Shown: piece after piece, positions 1-5,127 of the stretch | How positions within the stretch are numbered: the first letter of the stretch is position 1 | How the letters are laid out: each line of letters opens with the position of its first letter | Source of the DNA: CAZDME01 sp964506785 [NCBI: uncultured bacterium] | Lineage (GTDB): Bacteria > CAZDME01 > JAYEMH01 | Length of the DNA stretch: 6,594 nt | Direction: 5' to 3' | NCBI GenBank assembly: GCA_964506785.1 | Contig: CAZDME010000065.1 | Span: forward strand, 1-6,594 | Notes under the pieces: generated by a model | What the model saw: only the letters and a program-made list of their open reading frames with translations | The model's database searches: none | Told to the model about the DNA's origin: nothing | Position numbers and translations under genes: made by a program

Positions 1-772
1 CTAACTCAACGATAGAAAGCTCTAAAGGGTTGCCTATATTTACCGGCCCGTTCAAATTAGAAAATAATAAAGCGAGAATCCCTTCGAGCATATCGCTGAT
101 ATAACAAAAACTGCGCGTCTGTTTTCCCTCGCCGTAAACAGTTAAATCTTTATCCCTTAAGGCCTGGCTGATAAACTTGGGGACTGCCCGCCCGTCATCC
201 TTCCTCATTCTCGGCCCATAGGTATTGAAAATACGGACAATCTTAGTATTCAGTTTATGTGTTCGATGATACGCCATGGTGAGCGACTCAGCAAACCTTT
301 TAGCCTCGTCATAAACACCCCGGGGCCCGATGGGATTAACGTTACCCCAATAACTTTCTTTCTGCGGATGAACGGCCGGATCTCCGTAGACTTCAGAGGT
401 TGAAGCCAATAAGAAAACTGCTCTTTTAGCTTTAGCCAGCCCTAAGGCATTATGCGTCCCTAATGACCCAACCTTCAAGGTTTGAATGGGAAAATTAAGA
501 TAATCTACCGGGCTGGCCGGAGAGGCGAAATGCAGGACATAATGCAGATTTTCATCTATTTCAATAAATTTACTGACATCATGCAAGACAAATTTAAAAC
601 TCGGATTAGGTAAAAGATGATTGATATTATCTTTGTTCCCGGTAATCAGATTATCCATGCAGATTACCTTGAATCCTCTATTCAGCAAACCTTCGCAAAG
701 ATAAGAACCAATGAATCCCGCTCCTCCAGTGATTAATGCCGCTCGAAAATCACCCTTTAAGGTCGTCTCCAA
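1..772 (-). CDS. uxs: UDP-glucuronate decarboxylase (UDP-xylose synthase), C-terminus cut by window edge
   Basis: Reading from 772 leftwards gives 257 residues without a stop before the window edge; the family is usually about 310-320 residues, so the C-terminal part is missing. It is a short-chain dehydrogenase/reductase: GGAGFIG NAD-binding motif at residues 16-22, acidic end of the second strand at D40 (MDNLITG), the family-typical [12 protein letters not shown] at 81-92, catalytic TSE at 125-127 in [14 protein letters not shown] (Y154, K158) and FNTYGPRMR at 182-190. The SPASP and PRG(V)YDEAKR blocks are hallmarks of UXS, which oxidises and decarboxylates UDP-GlcA to UDP-xylose in the cytoplasm. 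The start is TTG: a perfect AAGGAGG lies 5 bases upstream, and the next in-frame Met (M39) would delete the Rossmann motif. It begins 12 bases after the gmhB stop, so the two are probably translationally coupled. Its substrate is the product of the first gene of the cluster. Confidence 0.93.
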   Translation of the reverse strand, partial: METTLKGDFRAALITGGAGFIGSYLCEGLLNRGFKVICMDNLITGNKDNINHLLPNPSFKFVLHDVSKFIEIDENLHYVLHFASPASPVDYLNFPIQTLKVGSLGTHNALGLAKAKRAVFLLASTSEVYGDPAVHPQKESYWGNVNPIGPRGVYDEAKRFAESLTMAYHRTHKLNTKIVRIFNTYGPRMRKDDGRAVPKFISQALRDKDLTVYGEGKQTRSFCYISDMLEGILALLFSNLNGPVNIGNPLELSIVEL

Positions 773-777
773 AATTA

Positions 778-784
778 CCTCCTT
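778..784 (-). promoter_or_regulatory. Strong Shine-Dalgarno (AAGGAGG) that fixes a TTG start
   Basis: AAGGAGG on the minus strand follows directly after the gmhB TAA stop (785-787) and sits 5 bases before TTG at 772-770. No ATG or GTG in this frame lies between the stop and the Rossmann motif, so this site decides the start of the UDP-glucuronate decarboxylase. Confidence 0.85.
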
Positions 785-1387
785 TTATCCTCTGTCTTCT
801 ATCTTCTGTTTTCTGTCTTCTGTTTTCTGTCCTCTGTCTACTGCCTGCTTTTTCGTTCTAGGTTTGATAATTAAAGAAACTGCCTCTTTTAAGCTATCAG
901 CCGTAAATCTTGGCTTAATTTTTTTGAGTTCTTCTTGGGTGAATTCTTTGTCCATAACTAAAATCGTCTGGCAGCCGATTTTTCTCCCCGCTTCAATATC
1001 CCGGGCTGCATTGCCCACTAAGAAAGACTGCTTGCAATTAATCTTAAATTTTTTAATCGCCTGCTTGAACAGCAAAGTCTTAGGTTTGCGGCACTGGCAA
1101 TTATCTGCAGTTTGATGCGGGCAGACATACACTGAAAGAATTTCCCCGCCCGCCTCCTCAACTTCCCCGCGCATACGGCGGTTAATCTCTTCCACCGTAA
1201 TTTTTGAAACCAACCCTTTAGCAATCCCGGCTTGATTGGTAACAACAATAATTCCATATTTGGCGTCATTTAAAGACTTAATAGCCTCTTTGCTTCCCGG
1301 AAGGAATGAAAATTCCTCCCAGCTTTTTACATAATCCGGTTTATCTTCATTAATCACTCCGTCTCGGTCTAAAAAGACTATTTTCAT
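785..1387 (-). CDS. gmhB: D-glycero-D-manno-heptose 1,7-bisphosphate 7-phosphatase (HAD family)
   Basis: A 200-residue HAD-superfamily phosphatase of the histidinol-phosphate/GmhB group. Visible motifs are the nucleophile motif DRDGVIN (D7, D9), motif II VVTNQAGIAKG (T50), the zinc-binding set C89-x-H91 ... C97-x-C99 with a shortened loop, and RKP (K101). In the family it removes the 7-phosphate of heptose bisphosphate on the way to ADP- or GDP-heptose; which anomer cannot be told here. Odd points: motif IV reads VGNAARD, so N126 replaces the Asp that normally binds Mg; D130 is kept. The last ~20 residues are a charged tail with a 7-residue period (R-x-Q-K-x-E-D), translated from a heptanucleotide repeat, and the stop lies within that repeat. 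The conserved domain ends near residue 177. The ATG is supported by AAGGAG about 9 bases upstream. It lies 57 bases after the epimerase gene. Confidence 0.9.
   Translation of the reverse strand: MKIVFLDRDGVINEDKPDYVKSWEEFSFLPGSKEAIKSLNDAKYGIIVVTNQAGIAKGLVSKITVEEINRRMRGEVEEAGGEILSVYVCPHQTADNCQCRKPKTLLFKQAIKKFKINCKQSFLVGNAARDIEAGRKIGCQTILVMDKEFTQEELKKIKPRFTADSLKEAVSLIIKPRTKKQAVDRGQKTEDRKQKIEDRG
787..849 (-). repeat. Degenerate heptanucleotide tandem repeat, about nine units
   Basis: On the plus strand the units run in register every 7 bases: ATCCTCT, GTCTTCT, ATCTTCT, GTTTTCT, GTCTTCT, GTTTTCT, GTCCTCT, GTCTACT, GCCTGCT. The minus-strand consensus is close to AGAAGAC. The array covers the 3' end of gmhB, encodes its repetitive tail, and contributes the stop codon. 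Units near 787-842 are well conserved; the last one or two are diverged. The function is unknown. Confidence 0.9.
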
Positions 1388-1410
1388 AATCCTCTCCTTA
1401 TCGAAGGTTT

Positions 1411-1433
1411 TTAAGAAAAGAACATTTTCTTAA
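1411..1433. other. Perfect A/T-rich inverted repeat in the epimerase-gmhB gap
   Basis: TTAAGAAAA at 1411-1419 and TTTTCTTAA at 1425-1433 form a perfect 9-bp stem with a 5-base loop. It lies between the epimerase stop (1445) and the gmhB ribosome-binding site. The stem has only one G-C pair and no clear T tract follows, so it is a poor intrinsic terminator; it may be a weak RNA processing or stability element. Confidence 0.4.
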
Positions 1434-1444
1434 TCTAGATTCTC

Positions 1445-2380
1445 TTAAAGGATTTTCTCAAAAAAATCTAATGTTCTTTTCAATCCTTCTTTAAATTTAA
1501 TTTTTGCCTGGTAATTCATAAGGCTCTTAGCCTTAGTCATATCCGCCCAGGTTTTTCTCACATCCCCCAGGCGGGCTTGAGTAAACCCTGGCTTTATTTC
1601 TTTACCCATTATCTGGTTGAGGTTTTCAACGATATCTAAGACCGAAAAGGAAGCGCCGCCGGCAATATTAAAGGCCTCACCGGCTATATTAGGCTGGCGG
1701 CAAGCCAGGAGATTGGCTTCAACCACATTATCGATATAGCTAAAATCGCGCGATTGTTTGCCGTCACCATGAACCTGCGGGGGCTGGTCCTTCAGCATTC
1801 TCATGATAAAAATGGGAATAACTGCCGCATACTGAGAAGCCGGGTCCTGCCTCGGCCCGAAAACATTGAAATACCGCAGGCTCACTGTTTCCAATCCATA
1901 AATTTTACTAAAAACCCGGCAGTAGGTTTCGCCGGCTAATTTTGTCGCCGCATAGGGAGAAATAACCTTTAGCTCCTGACTTTCTTTCTGTGGAAATTCG
2001 TTTGTATCGCCATACACAGAACTGGAAGAAGCAAAGACTACTCTTTTGACTTTGGCTTCCCGGGCAGATAGTAAAAGATTAAGTGTTCCCCCCACATTCA
2101 CCTGGTCATAAGATAGGGGCTCTTCGACCGATTTAGGCACCGAACGCAAAGCCGCCTGATGGGAAATATAATCCACCCCGTTCATCGCCTTAGCCAGTAA
2201 TCCCGCATTCCTGATATCTCCTTCAATCAATTCGATTTTATCTAAAAATGGGGCTAAGTTTTCTCTTTTGCCGGTAAAGAAATTATCCAGCACTTTAACC
2301 ACGTTTCCCTCTTTAACCAACCTTTCGGCAATATGAGAGCCGATAAAACCGGCCCCGCCGGTAACTAAATAAGTCGACAT
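1445..2380 (-). CDS. wbpP: UDP-N-acetylhexosamine(uronate) 4-epimerase, WbpP/TviC-type SDR
   Basis: An extended SDR of 311 residues. Motifs: GGAGFIG at 8-14, LDNFFTG with D32, HQAALRSVPKSVEEP at 74-88 (the SVP block is typical of the WbpP/TviC group), SSSSVYGD at 118-125, catalytic Y143-xxx-K147, RYFNVFGPRQDP at 169-180 and RDFSYIDNVV at 211-220. The family inverts C4 of UDP-sugars through an NAD-bound 4-keto intermediate in the cytoplasm. At the position of E. coli GalE Tyr299 and WbpP Ser306 it has T277 (in VRKTWAD), a small residue that favours N-acetylated substrates. Beside a WbpA/TviB-type dehydrogenase this suggests UDP-GlcNAcA to UDP-GalNAcA, or UDP-GlcNAc to UDP-GalNAc; these cannot be separated by eye. 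Start: an in-frame ATG exists at 2392, but it overlaps the GGAGG ribosome-binding site, which sits 5 bases before the ATG at 2380. Confidence 0.88.
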   Translation of the reverse strand: MSTYLVTGGAGFIGSHIAERLVKEGNVVKVLDNFFTGKRENLAPFLDKIELIEGDIRNAGLLAKAMNGVDYISHQAALRSVPKSVEEPLSYDQVNVGGTLNLLLSAREAKVKRVVFASSSSVYGDTNEFPQKESQELKVISPYAATKLAGETYCRVFSKIYGLETVSLRYFNVFGPRQDPASQYAAVIPIFIMRMLKDQPPQVHGDGKQSRDFSYIDNVVEANLLACRQPNIAGEAFNIAGGASFSVLDIVENLNQIMGKEIKPGFTQARLGDVRKTWADMTKAKSLMNYQAKIKFKEGLKRTLDFFEKIL

Positions 2381-2385
2381 TTTAT

Positions 2386-2390
2386 CCTCC
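2386..2390 (-). promoter_or_regulatory. Shine-Dalgarno GGAGG deciding the epimerase start
   Basis: GGAGG is followed by ATAAA and then ATG (2380-2378). The alternative in-frame ATG at 2392 would put its own first codons on this site and has no purine-rich sequence at the right distance, so the shorter protein is preferred. Confidence 0.8.
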
Positions 2391-2399
2391 ATATATTAA

Positions 2400-2490
2400 G
2401 AGTGTCAGAGTATCAGAGTTTCAAAGTATCACAGTTGCTTTGACACGAGCTCACGAAGTGAGCGATGACACTTTGACACTTTGACACTTT
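2400..2490. repeat. Degenerate octanucleotide repeat in two inverted blocks
   Basis: On the plus strand, 2400-2431 holds four octamers: GAGTGTCA, GAGTATCA, GAGTTTCA, AAGTATCA. 2467-2490 holds three identical octamers GACACTTT, which is the reverse complement of AAAGTGTC, so the two blocks are inverted relative to each other. Between them are diverged units and a perfect hairpin. The array fills nearly all of the 115-base gap between the dehydrogenase stop (2496) and the epimerase start. The last codons of the dehydrogenase (around 2497-2507) resemble one more diverged unit. Function unknown. Confidence 0.88.
2449..2463. other. Perfect 6-bp hairpin at the centre of the octamer array
   Basis: GCTCAC at 2449-2454 and GTGAGC at 2458-2463 flank a 3-base loop (TTC on the minus strand). 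It sits between the inverted octamer blocks, which could extend the pairing imperfectly. No T tract follows on the minus strand, so it does not look like an intrinsic terminator. Confidence 0.55.
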
Positions 2491-2495
2491 AGCAT

Positions 2496-3809
2496 TCAGA
2501 GTCTCACAACTTTTCCCTTTTTATCTATTATTTTTCTGGTAACACCTCTGGTATCAAAAATTAATTTTGCTTCTTTAACTATCCAGGAGTAATTCAGATT
2601 GCTATGGTCAGTGACAATTGTCACTAAATCGACTTTGTGAAGCAGGGCTCTATTCAGAACCGAAGACTTAAAAACTTTCCCGTTTATAGAAATTCTAGAC
2701 ACATATGAGTCGTGATAAAAAACCCGGGCTTTTCTCTTGGCGAGCTTTTTTATAATTTCCAGAGCTGGGGATTCCCGGGTATCATTAACGTCTCTTTTAT
2801 AACTCACCCCGATAATTAGAATCTTCGCTCCTTTTAGAGATAGGTCTTTCTGATTGAGGATCTCGGAGATTTTCTCCACCACATAGAAAGGCATGTGACT
2901 ATTAATCTGGGTGGCTAAATCGATAAATCTGGCTTCAAAGTTATGCAGCCGGGCCTTCCAGGAAAGATAAAGCGGATCAATCGGAATACAATGTCCGCCT
3001 AAACCCGGGCCGGGATAAAAAGGGATATAGCCAAAAGGTTTAGAGGCAGCCGCTTCAATCACTTCCCAGGTATCTATCTTCATCTGATGGGACATAAGGG
3101 CCATTTCATTTACCAGGCCGATATTGACACTGCGAAAGGTATTCTCTAATAGCTTAACCATCTCGGCTACCCGGGTTGAAGAAACAGGAATAACTTTCTC
3201 AACGATCTGTTTGAACAAAATCACCGCCAGACGACGGCAATTGTCTGTAACTCCACCGACCACTTTAGGCGTGTTTTTAAGGTTAAAGAATTTATTGCCC
3301 GGGTCAATCCGCTCCGGAGAAAAAGCCAGGAAGAAATCTTTGCCCGCTTTAAAATCACCCGAGGCCAGAAGAGGCAGGATAACTTCTTCTGTTGTTCCCG
3401 GATAAGTGGTGCTTTCCAGTATAACCAGCTGTCCTTTTTTTAAGTATTGTTTTACCTTCCGCGCGGCTTGAATAATATAGGATATATCCGGGTCTTTAGT
3501 TTTCCTCAAAGGCGTCGGCACACAAATATGTATCGCCTCAACCTGCCTTAAGGCTTCATATTCCGTAGTTACTTTGAATTTTTTCTTAATTACAGATTTA
3601 AGCTCCCTATCTTTGACGTCTAAAACATAAGATTTACCCTGTCTGATACTCTCTATTTTATCCTTGTCTCTATCAATCCCGTAAACTTGAAAGCCCCGGC
3701 GGGCAAAGGCAACAGCCAGAGGCAAACCAACATAGCCTAAGCCGATTACTGCCAATCGGGCTTTTTTATTTTCAATCCTCTCTTCAAAAAACTGGCGCTC
3801 CTTAACCAC
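2496..3809 (-). CDS. wbpA: UDP-N-acetyl-D-glucosamine 6-dehydrogenase (WbpA/TviB-type UDP-sugar dehydrogenase)
   Basis: A 437-residue protein, the usual length for the UDP-glucose/GDP-mannose dehydrogenase family. The N-terminal NAD domain has GLGYVGLP at 23-30 and ICVPTPL at 95-101. The central domain has ESTTYPGTTEE at 132-142, SPERIDPGN at 164-172, EMVKLLENTFR at 216-226 (K219, N223) and GPGLGGHCIPIDP at 267-279 with catalytic C274. The C-terminal UDP-binding domain has GVSYKRDVNDTRESPA at 334-349. SPERIDPGN, HCIPIDP and SYK(R)DVNDTRESP mark the UDP-GlcNAc/UDP-ManNAc branch rather than UDP-glucose dehydrogenase. It would oxidise C6 of UDP-GlcNAc twice with NAD to give UDP-GlcNAcA; UDP-ManNAc is the main alternative. 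The start is GTG, with AAGGAG 10 bases upstream and no better in-frame choice. It follows the RmlB-like gene after 37 bases and precedes the epimerase, its likely partner. Confidence 0.9.
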   Translation of the reverse strand: MVKERQFFEERIENKKARLAVIGLGYVGLPLAVAFARRGFQVYGIDRDKDKIESIRQGKSYVLDVKDRELKSVIKKKFKVTTEYEALRQVEAIHICVPTPLRKTKDPDISYIIQAARKVKQYLKKGQLVILESTTYPGTTEEVILPLLASGDFKAGKDFFLAFSPERIDPGNKFFNLKNTPKVVGGVTDNCRRLAVILFKQIVEKVIPVSSTRVAEMVKLLENTFRSVNIGLVNEMALMSHQMKIDTWEVIEAAASKPFGYIPFYPGPGLGGHCIPIDPLYLSWKARLHNFEARFIDLATQINSHMPFYVVEKISEILNQKDLSLKGAKILIIGVSYKRDVNDTRESPALEIIKKLAKRKARVFYHDSYVSRISINGKVFKSSVLNRALLHKVDLVTIVTDHSNLNYSWIVKEAKLIFDTRGVTRKIIDKKGKVVRL

Positions 3810-3819
3810 CCCTTTTATT

Positions 3820-3825
3820 CTCCTT
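3820..3825 (-). promoter_or_regulatory. Shine-Dalgarno AAGGAG for the GTG start at 3809
   Basis: AAGGAG lies 10 bases before GTG, a slightly long spacing. No ATG or TTG is in frame between the upstream gene's end and the Rossmann motif, so GTG is the only reasonable start. Confidence 0.65.
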
Positions 3826-3846
3826 CCCTATCTATCGCTAAAGCGG

Positions 3847-4884
3847 TTAACTCCGGTAATTCCAGTAATCAAAAGTTTCTTCTTCCGTGATTCCTGCTTT
3901 TTTTTCTATCTTCCCTTTAATTCTTCTCCACCAGCTTTCATGTTTTACATACCATTCGATTGTTTCTTTCAACCCTCTATCAAAGTCGGTAGTGGCCCGC
4001 CAGCCGAGCAAAACCTTGGCCTTAGCGGTAGAAGAAATATGCCTTTGAACATGGGCCGGGCGGTCGCTTATATGCTTAATTAAACTTTCAGGCTTTTTAA
4101 AATAGTCCAAAATAGACCTGGCAATAGACATAACATCCCTTTCCTTGCCGCTGCCCAGATTAATTGCTTCACCTTTCAATTTCTTTAAATCCGTATGCAA
4201 AACCTTATCTAAAGCTTTGCAGTGGTCTTCGACATAAATCCAATCACGAGTAAATTTACCCTGGCCGTAAACCGGCAGTGGTTTATCTTCTAAAGCATTG
4301 GTGATAAATAAAGGAATGAGCTTCTCCGGATATTGATACGGCCCATAGTTGTTAAAAGGGCGGACTATAATTACCGGTAAATCGTAGGTAAGGCCATAGG
4401 CATAGACTAAACGGTCCGCTCCGGCTTTAGCCGCCGCATAGGGGCTTTGTGGATTTATTGGATGTTCTTCGGTCATGGGAATTTGTACGGCTTTCCCGTA
4501 TACCTCGCTGGTAGAAATATGGATAAATCTCTCTACCGGGAATTTACGCGCCGCTTCAAGAAGAACCCCTGTCCCCAGAATATCAGTATTAATAAAAGGC
4601 TGGCCGTTATTAATGGACCGGTCAACATGGGTCTCCGCGGCAAAATGAATTACCGCCTCTACGTTACGCATCAAATTTTCTACCGTAACTTGATCCCGAA
4701 TATTGCCATGCCAGAAAATAAAATTTGGATTATCCCGGATATCTTTGGAGAAATTTTCTAAATTGCCGCAGTAAGTAAGCGCATCAAGCACAATTAGCTG
4801 ATGATCTGGATAATGATTCAAGAGATAACGGCTGAAATTACTGCCGATAAATCCGGCTCCGCCGGTAATCAGAATTTTTTTCAT
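3847..4884 (-). CDS. RmlB-family NDP-sugar 4,6-dehydratase-like protein with a TSE triad
   Basis: A 345-residue extended SDR closest to dTDP-glucose 4,6-dehydratase: GGAGFIGSN at 8-16, LDALTYCGN at 33-41, HFAAETHVDRSI at 80-91, FNNYGPYQYPEKLIP at 177-191, RDWIYVEDH at 213-221, SDRPAHVQRH at 273-282 and a C-terminal EWY...WW. RmlB removes water from dTDP-glucose to give a 4-keto-6-deoxy sugar. Y149-xxx-K153 is intact, but the usual STDEVYG reads STSEVYG, so S126 replaces the catalytic Asp while T125 and E127 remain. T-S-E also occurs in GDP-mannose dehydratase and in UDP-glucuronate decarboxylases, so activity is plausible but the substrate and even the reaction are uncertain. The frame is open to 4962, but that extension is unlike the family; ATG at 4884 has GGGAGAG 4 bases upstream and starts directly at the fold. 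No rmlA, rmlC or rmlD is in the window. Confidence 0.85.
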   Translation of the reverse strand: MKKILITGGAGFIGSNFSRYLLNHYPDHQLIVLDALTYCGNLENFSKDIRDNPNFIFWHGNIRDQVTVENLMRNVEAVIHFAAETHVDRSINNGQPFINTDILGTGVLLEAARKFPVERFIHISTSEVYGKAVQIPMTEEHPINPQSPYAAAKAGADRLVYAYGLTYDLPVIIVRPFNNYGPYQYPEKLIPLFITNALEDKPLPVYGQGKFTRDWIYVEDHCKALDKVLHTDLKKLKGEAINLGSGKERDVMSIARSILDYFKKPESLIKHISDRPAHVQRHISSTAKAKVLLGWRATTDFDRGLKETIEWYVKHESWWRRIKGKIEKKAGITEEETFDYWNYRS

Positions 4885-4888
4885 TTTT

Positions 4889-4908
4889 CTCTCCCTGACA
4901 CAATTATA
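4889..4908 (-). promoter_or_regulatory. Candidate -10 box and ribosome-binding site before the RmlB-like gene
   Basis: A perfect TATAAT lies at 4908-4903 on the minus strand, and GGGAGAG at 4895-4889, 4 bases before the ATG at 4884. About 17 bases upstream of TATAAT there is no good -35 (CTTATA or TTATAG at best). If it is used, the leader would be only about 15 bases. It suggests that the RmlB-like gene and those after it may be transcribed separately from the UDP-glucose dehydrogenase. Confidence 0.4.
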
Positions 4909-4924
4909 TGGTTTTTCAGCTTGA

Positions 4925-4965
4925 CTATAAGCTGTAAGCAATCGGCTTCCAGGGGCAAACAATCC
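4925..4965 (-). repeat. Copy B of a heptamer plus GGCAAACA repeat element
   Basis: On the plus strand TATAAGC, TGTAAGC, AATCGGC and TTCCAGG run in a 7-base register from 4926, then CAGGGGCAAACAATCC at 4950-4965. The same CTATAAGCTG (4925-4934) and a near-identical CAGNGGCAAACA(A)TCC occur upstream of the UDP-glucose dehydrogenase at 6520-6545. The distance between the two blocks differs by 14 bases, that is, two heptamer units. Confidence 0.65.
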
Positions 4966-4987
4966 CCCCTTTCCGTCGAAGCCGATT
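4940..4987. other. 10-bp inverted repeat with an inner G/C stem
   Basis: AATCGGCTTC at 4940-4949 and GAAGCCGATT at 4978-4987 are perfect inverted repeats. Inside them AGGGG (4951-4955) can pair with the CCCCT at the end of the C run (4966-4970). On the minus strand GGCTTC could instead pair with GAAGC just upstream (around 4991-4996), giving a competing smaller hairpin. No T run directly follows the large stem, so this is not a clear terminator. It lies in the 243-base gap between the UDP-glucose dehydrogenase stop and the RmlB-like start; I see nothing gene-like in the rest of that gap. Confidence 0.6.
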
Positions 4988-5127
4988 TTCGCTTCTGGCG
5001 ATTAGAAAAAACCTTATCCCTTTCTAAACAAACACTTCCCTAAAGAAAAGAAACGGAAACACCCTGATTAAACATAAAAACTCAGCAGCATTTCCCGAAA
5101 CGACAGGATAATCCTATGGCCAAATCG

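Noticed and set aside
787-849. CRISPR array
   Set aside because: Units are 7 bases long, contiguous and degenerate, with no spacers and no cas genes.
711-1115. Plus-strand open frame of 134 codons
   Set aside because: It is antisense to gmhB and to the start of uxs, and its Ser/Phe/Leu/Cys-rich start is the translation of the heptanucleotide repeat; no family resemblance.
2381-2392. Epimerase start at 2392
   Set aside because: That ATG overlaps the GGAGG that serves the ATG at 2380 and has no ribosome-binding site of its own.
4885-4962. N-terminal extension of the RmlB-like protein to an in-frame ATG at 4962
   Set aside because: The extension crosses the repeat element and the -10-like box, is unlike the family N-terminus, and the ATG at 4884 has a ribosome-binding site and begins at the Rossmann fold.
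4940-4987. A tmRNA-like or other known structured RNA, suggested by GGCTTCGACGG on the minus strand
   Set aside because: The short match to the tmRNA 5' region is not accompanied by a tRNA-like domain or a 3' CCA partner, and an ordinary gene starts shortly after.
4801-5043. Plus-strand open frame of 80 codons across the ugd-RmlB-like gap
   Set aside because: It overlaps the start of a well-supported gene on the other strand, has low-quality composition and no recognisable motif.
5105-5115. AGGATAATCCT palindrome just after the ugd stop as a terminator
   Set aside because: The stem is only five A/T-rich pairs with a one-base loop and is not followed by a T run.
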